Origin: Planctomycetaceae bacterium
GTDB taxonomy: Bacteria > Planctomycetota > Planctomycetia > Pirellulales > Thermoguttaceae
NCBI GenBank assembly: GCA_009778035.1
Contig: WRKP01000002.1
Location: 1 to 64,000 of the forward strand
Length of the DNA: 64,000 bases
Direction: 5' to 3'
The notes beneath the pieces are model-generated. The model worked only from the letters and a program-made list of their open reading frames with translations. It searched no databases and was not told the origin of the DNA. Both the position numbers and the translations under genes were made by a program. This document shows, in pieces, positions 7,401-13,777 of the stretch (positions within the stretch are counted from its first letter, which is position 1; each line of letters begins with the position of its first letter).

Positions 7401-8803
7401 TCGGCATCCAATTCCGAGGGAAGCGGAAAGATAATCCGGCCTTCGGCGTCGCTGATGGTCGTTCGGCGATCGACTTCCACTCCGCCGGGCTTGGCAAAGT
7501 AGAGTGTCGCCTGGACTCCAGCGAGCGGCTGTTGAGTTTCCGCATCAATTACGGAACTCCAATGCTGTTCCGCGTTCACGTCCGGGGACTGCACCGCAGG
7601 CGGCTCCGTTCCCGGCTCTTTGGGCAATTCCCGAGCAACAAATTCAACACGGAACAGCGCGACGCTCAAGATCGCAGCGGTTCCCAATACGAGTAATGTT
7701 TTTCTCATGGTAAAGTTCCTTTCTAATGGAGGGATTTCAAGTAATGATGCAACCCGACGCCCGATTCGGGATTTCGTCAGGTTGCGGCCCAAAATGGACT
7801 GACGGGCAACAAAATGCGTCGGGGCGTTCTCATGCAACAGCAAGAGCACGCTAGCGAATTCCGCGATTCCCCTTTGAGAGGGCTTTGCTTTCTGGCCTGC
7901 GAACGCTTCCCGATCACAAAGTTGCTCCGCCAATTCGTCAAACCGGTTCGCGGCATAGTGCGCAGCCGGATTGAACCAATGCGGCAAGGCTAAAATCCGC
8001 ACGAAAAAGGATTTCCAAACGTCGCGCCGCCGGAAATGTGCCAATTCATGCTTCAAAACACCAAGCCGACCGGACTCGGAGAGTTCATCCCAAAGTTCGT
8101 AAGGCACCACCAAGCGGTAGCCCCACGGCGTTCGGATCAATGCCGGCCCGAGCCCTTGTCCGGCATTATCGTGCGACAGCACCATCGGTATTTTCCGCGG
8201 GTCAATACCGTGTGTTGTCAGCAATTTTTCCCACGGTTCCGCCAGAGCGTCCTCGGCGGGTTCCGTGCATCGCAATCGGCACAGGACGCGAATGTATCCC
8301 GTTGCCGCCAGGAGTAAGGTGATGACCATTCCGGCAAACCAAAGGGAGAGAAGGATTCGGTACGCCGCATCCGTTGCATCCCCCGTGCTGATTACGTAGT
8401 CCTCTACAGAGCCGGTTACAAAGCCCGAAGCACCAGCGAGGGGCTCCGGGCTGACGTTTTCGTCAGAAAGCAGCAGAGCGTCATTCCGGTGAAAGCCGGA
8501 ATCGAGGCGAGCGACTTCCATCCCGGCTTGCTGCGTTCCGATTTGTGCCGGAATGACGGGCGAAAGGCTTTCGCTCTGCGTTTTGGAGGCGTCTGCTTCC
8601 TGCGTGGGAGCGATGTAATAGGGGACCTGGATGACGGGTTGCAGCCAGCACCAGCCGGTGAGCAAAACGGCAACCCAGAGCAGCCGTGCGAGTTTCGGCA
8701 ACTGATGTTCAATTTTCCGAAGCGCGAGCCAAGCGATCCCGCCGCAAAGCGTCAGGAGGAGCGTCGTTCGGAGCAAAGCGATGAGGATGTCGTCGTTGGG
8801 CAT
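4454..8803 (-). CDS. BlaR1/MecR1-type M56 membrane metalloprotease sensor with a long regulatory-like tail
   Basis: This 1449-residue protein begins with BlaR1 architecture. Helices lie at about 6-28, 41-60, 150-172 and 367-386. The cytosolic zinc protease site HELAH is at 252-256, with E293 in FDELAEQLCD as the likely third ligand. In the usual model the protease is switched on by an outside signal and inactivates the BlaI repressor. Instead of a penicillin-binding domain, the ~1050-residue outer part is a string of carboxypeptidase-regulatory-like beta domains (repeated G-x-V-x-D-x-x-G-x-P patterns). The signal is therefore probably not a beta-lactam. Residues ~83-117 (VIPAQIGTQQAG, then MEVARLDSGFHRND) are translated MITE sequence between helices 2 and 3. 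The gene starts 21 bp after blaI and must share its promoter. Confidence 0.9.
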   Translation of the reverse strand: MPNDDILIALLRTTLLLTLCGGIAWLALRKIEHQLPKLARLLWVAVLLTGWCWLQPVIQVPYYIAPTQEADASKTQSESLSPVIPAQIGTQQAGMEVARLDSGFHRNDALLLSDENVSPEPLAGASGFVTGSVEDYVISTGDATDAAYRILLSLWFAGMVITLLLAATGYIRVLCRLRCTEPAEDALAEPWEKLLTTHGIDPRKIPMVLSHDNAGQGLGPALIRTPWGYRLVVPYELWDELSESGRLGVLKHELAHFRRRDVWKSFFVRILALPHWFNPAAHYAANRFDELAEQLCDREAFAGQKAKPSQRGIAEFASVLLLLHENAPTHFVARQSILGRNLTKSRIGRRVASLLEIPPLERNFTMRKTLLVLGTAAILSVALFRVEFVARELPKEPGTEPPAVQSPDVNAEQHWSSVIDAETQQPLAGVQATLYFAKPGGVEVDRRTTISDAEGRIIFPLPSELDADMEAGTWILVEKEGYVSESNGRQAQWAERFLNEGRLVCDVFPLQRAETITGRLVDEQGQPLADVLISVLRQKARPFRNDYIEVETMDRTSDADGRFRIDVAKDEKIAFWALPETLAPQFVSPAQNQARGDHGNIVLKKGFEPIVTVLDKDGKPVHDVWVNLTRQGEDFAVGFLSPYTRSALTDQEGKARLHPVTEGDYNIRVRPSSMARRNPPWSIANSVTWRADRDGDAKTVDGVFYAINETLSETALEVTLQAQQTVNIDVQFSDKTADSYRELNANISGRQEDGNFFASRMSSDSPSAYQGDGLFSFQVPVGLENAAFRVPFDTNTTYRMRIEGESEWRNANNRSELPLGTIEQAMRIEVAAFKSPNIILNVVDELGQPVKEYYAWLEYISNGTPATIKVEGDKIRVEITSEHFHVIDWDYATSLVPLLGILNVSFKYKNFGNDETKINADGILPDEAMRLHIVGRGYEIVSQEVPKMSEGEERELTVVLPSPPLAQGPPREPGTPLTNVAESFDVTDSINISGRIRLPDGSPAAGYRVYVRTESRVGSPGDARGAIVHTAADGTFQIEDIPNLAESVLSIMSTNAGERFTMKPLEFVVQADMEPLDITLEEGIPIRGKVVYENGLPAVERSVIFVQHTMFESRDDTVPSRTTTTFSHFWSSTPTDENGEYTAYLLPGEYLIYRVNRTIVINETDTARQFDLTFSTPIFVELELADGSPVSEQIVSWFVPEFRDDTTRSHSESFTRGQFIFESSEKSGSLYFIDNHGKHGTIAKITPDMFGTTQRFTLQPMGSVTARLVDAENRPMAGQLMRLFYSHSDPASHWSPTYTETDSDGRVLLPVLSGKMPIMVAPPYSLSERLRTIHGTMRHFPVERDMDLAPGENVDLGTIKLVRVFGTFELERSNIQVNAMRGPDSPVREDRPMVTMLWIEDGAYDILLPPGHYRLSGMDYVLSIDEDSKDIRLDFDADGRGRIQGTEPG
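8455..8557. repeat. MITE-derived core translated inside the blaR1-type gene
   Basis: GCGTCATTCCGGTGAAAGCC and, about 60 bp on, TTTGTGCCGGAATGACG match the two hairpin halves of the dispersed element. The reading frame passes straight through, giving a peptide closely resembling what other copies would encode (compare the copy at 62912-63064). Confidence 0.75.
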
Positions 8804-8824
8804 AGGAGTATTATGGGCTATAGG

Positions 8825-9208
8825 CTATTCATGTTTCGCAATCAAATCTTTCAGCAGGGTAATTTCTTCGGCGGTCAGTTTCCGTTTTTCGGTCAGATGG
8901 GCAATGAGCGGAACGAGGCTTCCGCCGCTGATTTTTGCCGCTGTCTCAAAAAACGAACCGGACGCAATTTCCGTTTTGACGATGGCCTCGTAGAGTGCGG
9001 GATAATCTGCACTGCGAACGAGCACGCCTTTATCGACCATTCGGTTGAGTCGGGTTTGTATGGTGGTGTAGCCGACGGGTCGGGAATAGTTTTTATGCAC
9101 GGCGGCGAGGGGAGCGGGCCCGAGTTTCCAGAGGAGGTCGAGCAGTTCCATTTCGCCTTCGCTAAGGGGGGTGAAGGATGGGTTTGTGGTATTTTTCGCC
9201 TTTGCCAT
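8825..9208 (-). CDS. blaI: BlaI/MecI/CopY-family transcriptional repressor
   Basis: The protein has 127 residues from the ATG at 9208; a TTG at 9217 would add three. The N-terminal winged helix is clear: FTPLSEGEMELLDLLWKLG, then VGYTTIQTRLNRMVDKGVL as recognition helix and wing. The helical C-terminal part (GSFFETAAKISGGSLVPLIA, then LTAEEITLLKDLI) is the dimerisation and protease-target region of the family. It lies directly upstream of the M56 sensor and should repress both genes by binding the two TTAC-N10-GTAA dyads at 9224-9265. The sensor protease would relieve repression. Family assignment is secure; the inducing signal is unknown. Confidence 0.93.
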   Translation of the reverse strand: MAKAKNTTNPSFTPLSEGEMELLDLLWKLGPAPLAAVHKNYSRPVGYTTIQTRLNRMVDKGVLVRSADYPALYEAIVKTEIASGSFFETAAKISGGSLVPLIAHLTEKRKLTAEEITLLKDLIAKHE

Positions 9209-9223
9209 GGTGTTCAAACAGAC

Positions 9224-9273
9224 TTACTAAACGAGTCGTAAATCATTTTACTACAGATTTCGTAAGTTGTCAA
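9224..9273 (-). promoter_or_regulatory. blaI-blaR1 promoter with two BlaI-type operators
   Basis: On the minus strand TTGACA (9268-9273) and TAAAAT (9245-9250) are spaced by 17 bp. Two 18-bp dyads share the pattern TTACTA..GTAA: TTACTACAGATTTCGTAA at 9248-9265 lies in the spacer and touches the -10, and TTACTAAACGAGTCGTAA at 9224-9241 lies at the predicted start of transcription. Their centres are 24 bp apart. This fits autorepression by BlaI. Confidence 0.85.
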
Positions 9274-9332
9274 GTCTAGGCGGGGGACACGGCAGGCGAG
9301 TGTTCCGATAGGTAGGTTGCCGACCTCGCTTC

Positions 9333-9374
9333 TCCGTCATTCCGGCGCAAGCCGGAATGGCGGTTTTTGTCCTA
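9333..9374. repeat. MITE core fragment at the end of motA
   Basis: A single hairpin, TTCCGGCGCAAGCCGGAA, followed by TGGCGGTTTTTGTCCTA. Read on the minus strand, motA ends GCG TAG directly into it. Both terminal repeats are missing, so its membership in the stop-codon pattern is probable only. The hairpin could also end transcription. Confidence 0.55.
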
Positions 9375-10202
9375 CGCGACGTGTTTATCCCCCTCGCTCG
9401 GCAACGCAACCATCGGCATCGCATCCGCCGGAATCCTGTCCTCCTCGCCCGGCCGCTCGCCCGGCGGAAGAAATGTTAATAATTGCATCTGGATTATCCG
9501 AGGATGCTCGCCCGACTGAATTGCCAACACGCCCTGCGCGATCATCGACTTCATCCGCAATTCGGATTCATGCAGTTGCTTCAACTTTTCCGCCATCGGC
9601 AAAAAGAATAAGTTGGCCGCTATGATCCCATAAAGCGTCGTCAAAATCGCAACGGCAACGCCCGGCCCGACCGTTTCGGCACTCAGTTGCGTCAGCATTA
9701 AAACCAATCCGATGAGCGTGCCGACCATACCGAAGGCCGGCGCGAATTTCCCGCAGTGCAAAATGATATTACGGCCTTGGTGATGCCGATATTGCATTTC
9801 CTCAATTTCGCTGTCCAAAATCCTTTTCACGGTGGTCGGCGGCAGACCGTCGACAATCAGATTCAATCCTTCGGCCAGGAAGGGTTCACTGACTTCTCGC
9901 AATCGGTGTTCTTGGGCCAATAATCCCTCTCGGCGTGCGGATTCGGCAAAGAATACGATTTGTTCGATGATTGCCGAGGCATTCGTTTTTGGATTTGCGA
10001 AGCATTTTTTGACGGAGGCGAGTGCTTTGCGGATGGACTTGCCGGGAAAGGCGATCAGGAGAGCGGCAATGGTTCCGCCGAAGACGATGCACAGAGCGGA
10101 GGCATTCCAAAATACGGCGAGCCCTTCGTGTCCGCCGAAAATGACGGCCCCGAAGATTAAGAGGGCACCCAAAATGAAGCCGACGAGCGTCCCGATGTCC
10201 AT
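9372..10202 (-). CDS. motA: Flagellar motor stator protein MotA
   Basis: The protein has 276 residues and starts MDIGTLVGFILGALLIFGAV. Membrane helices lie at about 5-25, 33-52, 150-172 and 183-205, with the large cytoplasmic loop between helices 2 and 3. The loop carries the MotA-type stretch LREVSEPFLAEGLNLIVDG, and the later helices have GKFAPAFGMVGTLIGLVLML. MotA pairs with MotB to form the ion channel that drives the flagellar rotor. No motB follows; the next gene downstream is blaI, and a HEAT protein lies upstream. The partner is presumably elsewhere. The C-terminal ~45 residues after the last helix are Pro/Glu-rich. The stop codon falls at a MITE remnant. Confidence 0.88.
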   Translation of the reverse strand: MDIGTLVGFILGALLIFGAVIFGGHEGLAVFWNASALCIVFGGTIAALLIAFPGKSIRKALASVKKCFANPKTNASAIIEQIVFFAESARREGLLAQEHRLREVSEPFLAEGLNLIVDGLPPTTVKRILDSEIEEMQYRHHQGRNIILHCGKFAPAFGMVGTLIGLVLMLTQLSAETVGPGVAVAILTTLYGIIAANLFFLPMAEKLKQLHESELRMKSMIAQGVLAIQSGEHPRIIQMQLLTFLPPGERPGEEDRIPADAMPMVALPSEGDKHVA

Positions 10203-10266
10203 ATGCTGCCTTTATACCCTAAAATTGCGGTATTGTCAACCTTGTGCAAGCCGTTTGCGTACTTTT

Positions 10267-10440
10267 TAGAGCATATTCAGAATGAGCCCGGACGCCGTTC
10301 CATCATCCCGGCGCACACATTGTCATCCCGGCGCAAGCCGGGAACCAGATATTGCGAGCGATGCCGATTCCACTGGATTCCGGCTTTCGCCGGAATGACG
10401 ATTTTTTCCAAAGCAAAAATGCAAAAATGGATACGTTTTA
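10267..10440. repeat. MITE-like element ending in the stop codon of the HEAT-repeat gene
   Basis: The left end TAGAGCATATTCAGAATG is at 10267. Two hairpin cores follow, then CCAAAGCAAAAATG and the right end GGATACGTTTTA. An extra CATCCCGGCGCACA half-core suggests internal duplication. Read from the minus strand the right end begins TAAAACGTATCC, and its TAA is the stop of the gene at 10438-12231. Confidence 0.8.
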
Positions 10441-12231
10441 CCGAGCCGCCTTGTACGCATTCGCCCGATTGCGAAAGTCATTGTTCGTCGTAACTTCAAG
10501 CACGCGATCCAATGCCGCATGGAATTCCTCCCGAGCCGAGCGACGCAGGCCCGTCTGATGCGCCAAATCCAATATCGCTCGACAAGACCAATCCCGCAAC
10601 TCCGCATCGTCAATATGCCGTAACGCAAAGCGTAACGACTCGACGATCCGAATCGAACCCGCCCGCTCGATTGCCAATCGCTTCTCTTCGACCCGGCTGG
10701 CCAACTCAAACGCCTCTATAAGCCGATTGAGTTTCTGCTGCTCATTGGTCCGAATGCCAATTTGATCCTGCGGACGCGTGCCCGGCAACGAAACAACCCG
10801 AATAAATGCACGAAGGGCGGAAATCCGCTCCTCACTCGGATTATCCGTGTTACGAACAAACGCAATCAAATCATCCGCAACGACGGCATCGGGCCAAGTG
10901 CGAAATGCATGAATCGCATTACGATTTGGCCGAATTGTATCCAGCGTGTTCGCATCGCCGATTCGGCCCAGAAGCGACAGTGCTTCCGGCGTATCCCAGG
11001 CGTTACCGAGTGCCCGCATCACGGGTTCCGCATTGCGGTCCGCCAGCCGGGCGATGATTTGTTCGGCCCGGTCTTTTTGCCCGCGTTCGGTAATCAGTGT
11101 CCAAACCGCAACGAAGTCGGCAATGTGCTCAGCCGTCGCGGTCGCTTCGGCCCATTGCAGGAGTTGCAGGCGGTCCCGAGTACGGGGAGCCTTTGCCCGT
11201 TCTAGCAAAATGGGCCGAATTTCCGCATTGAATCGCCGACTCAATACATCGGCGAGAATGGCGAATTTTTCGGCGTCCGTCTCCGCCCGTAAGTTTTCGA
11301 GCAATGCCGTGTCGATTCGCAATCCGCTCATTCGAGCGAGCGCAACTTTGGCCAATTCTCGGTTTTCTCCCGTTCGGGCTTGTTCGAGCAGGAACGGTAT
11401 TTCGGCTGGTCCGCCGAGTGCTCCGACTGCGAGAATTCCGGCATTTCGGAGCGTTTCATCGGAACTTTGGACGGCATCGAGGGCCAGCGGAAGATACGGA
11501 TTCGCAGGCCGTGTTCCTGCCCCAGCGGGCGGCGTGCCCTGGCCGGTCTGGCGGCGTTGCTGCATATTGAGACGCATCCGCAAGGTTCGGTCGGTCAGAT
11601 TGCTCAAAACCTGGGCTTTTTCCATATCGTTCAATGCGGCATATCCCGCCAAAAATTCCGCGATACCGGCATTGGCTCCGAGGGGAAGGAAGGGGATCGC
11701 CATCGGCATATCGGCTTCGACGCCGTCATTTCGCGGCACATCGGCACTTTGTGCCCGGGCAATGAGTGCATCCTGGGCAAGTTGCTGTGCGACGGCTTGC
11801 GTATTGGCTTTGAGAGCATTTTCGGCTTCATTACCGGGAATGTTGGCCAATGCCCGGGCGGCTTCGTCGCGGATTCGGACTTCATTATTCGTCAGGAGTC
11901 TTGCCAAAGCGGGTACGGCGGTTGCATCGCCGACGGTTCCGAGTTGCCGAATGATCCAAACGGCCGTATCGACGGGATTATCCTTGGCGAGTTGTTCGAC
12001 GGAAACTCGGATGATTTCGCGTTGATTTTCGGGCAGATGTCCCTGTTGCTGGCAGAATCGCTGCCAATTTTGTTGTGCATTTCGTCGATGGTTTTGGTCG
12101 GCAGCGGAGAAGTCGGCCGACCATGTGGCGAAGTTTTCGGCAATTTCGGATGTATAGGCCTTTGAGGGGGCGAGCAATGCGAATGCCGTCATCAAAACGG
12201 CCGCGGCGGCGAAAAATCGGAGAGTTTTCAT
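10438..12231 (-). CDS. Secreted HEAT-repeat protein
   Basis: This is a 597-residue protein with a clear signal peptide (MKTLRFFAAAAVLMTAFALL, cleavage likely near residue 25-28). Helical repeats run through most of it. The block around residues 85-125 (VWIIRQLGTVGDATAVPALA, then EVRIRDEAARALANIPG) is a classic HEAT/PBS-lyase-type repeat, and similar units recur near residues 250-330. Such repeats are protein-binding scaffolds; here they would act outside the cytoplasmic membrane. No enzymatic motif is visible. The gene has no co-directional partner close by. Its TAA stop is formed by the end of a MITE copy. Confidence 0.8.
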   Translation of the reverse strand: MKTLRFFAAAAVLMTAFALLAPSKAYTSEIAENFATWSADFSAADQNHRRNAQQNWQRFCQQQGHLPENQREIIRVSVEQLAKDNPVDTAVWIIRQLGTVGDATAVPALARLLTNNEVRIRDEAARALANIPGNEAENALKANTQAVAQQLAQDALIARAQSADVPRNDGVEADMPMAIPFLPLGANAGIAEFLAGYAALNDMEKAQVLSNLTDRTLRMRLNMQQRRQTGQGTPPAGAGTRPANPYLPLALDAVQSSDETLRNAGILAVGALGGPAEIPFLLEQARTGENRELAKVALARMSGLRIDTALLENLRAETDAEKFAILADVLSRRFNAEIRPILLERAKAPRTRDRLQLLQWAEATATAEHIADFVAVWTLITERGQKDRAEQIIARLADRNAEPVMRALGNAWDTPEALSLLGRIGDANTLDTIRPNRNAIHAFRTWPDAVVADDLIAFVRNTDNPSEERISALRAFIRVVSLPGTRPQDQIGIRTNEQQKLNRLIEAFELASRVEEKRLAIERAGSIRIVESLRFALRHIDDAELRDWSCRAILDLAHQTGLRRSAREEFHAALDRVLEVTTNNDFRNRANAYKAAR

Positions 12232-12321
12232 TGTGCTTGGATGTTAGACGAAAAGGAAGTGCGTCCCATTGTAACACATATCCAGTGCGAAAAACAGAGT
12301 CCCGTCGCTCGAAACCCGCCG

Positions 12322-13527
12322 CTAATCCTGTTCCGGCGAATAGCCCTCCTGCGATAAAGCCATCAAAATAGCACTGCGGTGATCATATCCAAATGCCTCC
12401 AATGTGATGGAAATTTCCGTGCCCTGATCGCTCGTCCGGTTAATGTCCACAAACTGATTGTGCTGCAACTCAATAATGTTGGCACGCTCTCTCGCTATAA
12501 TGCCCGATATGCGATGCAATTCGCCAGGACGATCCGGCAAACGCACTCGAAATGTAAAAATCCGGCCCCGCCGCCGCAATCCATGCTGCACCAACGACGC
12601 AATCGTAATCACATCCATATTCCCCCCGCTCAATAAGGCAACGACATTTTTTCCCTGCGCCCCGAGGAACTTAAGTGCCGCTGCGGAAAGCAAGCCCGCA
12701 TTCTCGACCACCATTTTATGGCTCTCCATCATGTCCAAAAAAGTATCGACCAGTTTTGAATCTTCGATGGTAATAATATCATCCACATATTTTTGAACAT
12801 ACGGGAAGACAATATCGCCCGGCGTGCGGACGGCAGCCCCATCCGCAATCGTTTCAACCTTTTGCAGCGATGTAACTTGCCCAACTCTCAGGGATATTTT
12901 TGTCGATGCCGCTCCGGCAGGCTCCACGCCGACAATGCGAATGTCCGGCTTGAGTATTTTTGCAAGCGTTGCAATTCCCGCCGCGAGCCCGCCGCCGCCG
13001 ATGGGGACCAAAATAATTTCCGTGTCCGGCAACGCCCGTAAAATTTCAAATGCCAACGTTCCCTGCCCCGCCGCAATATCCAGATCGTTAAAGGGATGCA
13101 CGAATTCAAAGCCTTGCTCTTCCGCGAGTTTGACCGCGTAGGCGTGGGAATCGTCGTAAATACCGCCTTCCAAAACGACCTTCACGCCGTATGCTTTTGT
13201 GTTGTTGACCTTGACGAGCGGCGTCGTTTCCGGCATCACGATGGTCGCATTGGCATTGAAATACTGAGCGGCATAGCCGATTCCTTGAGCGTGATTACCC
13301 GCCGAGGCGGCAATCAGCCCGCGGTCTCGCTGTTGGGCGGAAAGCAGAGAAACCTTGTATAAGGCTCCGCGGATTTTATATGCGCCGGTCAACTGCATAT
13401 TTTCCGGCTTGAACCAAACGCTGTTTCCAGATTGCTTGCTGAAAAACGGGCTGTATACAAGGTTGGTGTCCAGAATGACGCCTCGCAATACCGACTCGGC
13501 TGATTGAAATTTTTCTAGTGTGAGCAT
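12322..13527 (-). CDS. ilvA: Threonine ammonia-lyase (PLP enzyme with C-terminal ACT domain)
   Basis: A 401-residue fold-type II PLP enzyme. It deaminates L-threonine to 2-oxobutanoate, either for isoleucine synthesis or for catabolism. The Schiff-base lysine is K51 in TGAYKIRGALYK. SAGNHAQGIGYAA and the phosphate-binding glycine loop PIGGGGLAAG follow. From about residue 325 a single ACT domain begins (FTFRVRLPDRPGELHRISGI), where amino-acid effectors bind. With one ACT domain and ~400 residues it resembles the shorter form rather than the ~510-residue biosynthetic form with two ACT-like modules. Serine dehydratase activity is also possible. It stands alone here, although leuA in the same window belongs to branched-chain synthesis. 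Confidence 0.9.
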   Translation of the reverse strand: MLTLEKFQSAESVLRGVILDTNLVYSPFFSKQSGNSVWFKPENMQLTGAYKIRGALYKVSLLSAQQRDRGLIAASAGNHAQGIGYAAQYFNANATIVMPETTPLVKVNNTKAYGVKVVLEGGIYDDSHAYAVKLAEEQGFEFVHPFNDLDIAAGQGTLAFEILRALPDTEIILVPIGGGGLAAGIATLAKILKPDIRIVGVEPAGAASTKISLRVGQVTSLQKVETIADGAAVRTPGDIVFPYVQKYVDDIITIEDSKLVDTFLDMMESHKMVVENAGLLSAAALKFLGAQGKNVVALLSGGNMDVITIASLVQHGLRRRGRIFTFRVRLPDRPGELHRISGIIARERANIIELQHNQFVDINRTSDQGTEISITLEAFGYDHRSAILMALSQEGYSPEQD

Positions 13528-13562
13528 TGATTTTAGGGATATACCACAACCGGCAACACATC

Positions 13563-13683
13563 AGACTTGTTCGGAACCTGTCATTCCGGCGCAAGCCGGA
13601 ATCCAGACATTGCATGTGATGCCGGTTCCTCTGGATTCCGGCTTACGCCGGAATGACGATTTTGAGGATTTCCGAACAGGTCT
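13563..13683. repeat. MITE-like element, variant with different ends
   Basis: The core hairpins are the same as in the main family, but the ends form a different inverted repeat: AGACTTGTTCGGAAC at the left, matched by TTCCGAACAGGTCT at the right. About 121 bp. A half copy with TTCCGAACAAGTC lies at 48437-48483. This is a second terminal-repeat type sharing one core. Confidence 0.75.
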
Positions 13684-13777
13684 ATTATACTATTTCTTAG
13701 CCAAATGTTAACGGAGCCGCAGTCCGCCAGCGGGATCGCTAGGGCATTTCGCGCGTGCGATGGACAAAAAACGGCCA

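Noticed and set aside
6008-7696. A 562-codon open frame on the plus strand opposite the BlaR1-type gene
   Set aside because: It is an antisense shadow: the minus strand encodes a coherent M56 sensor with repeated domains, and the plus-strand product has no domain logic or ribosome binding site.
10322-10400. MITE hairpins as ordinary Rho-independent terminators
   Set aside because: The hairpins are strong but T-runs are inconsistent and the flanking terminal repeats show they are parts of a larger element. A side role in termination remains possible.
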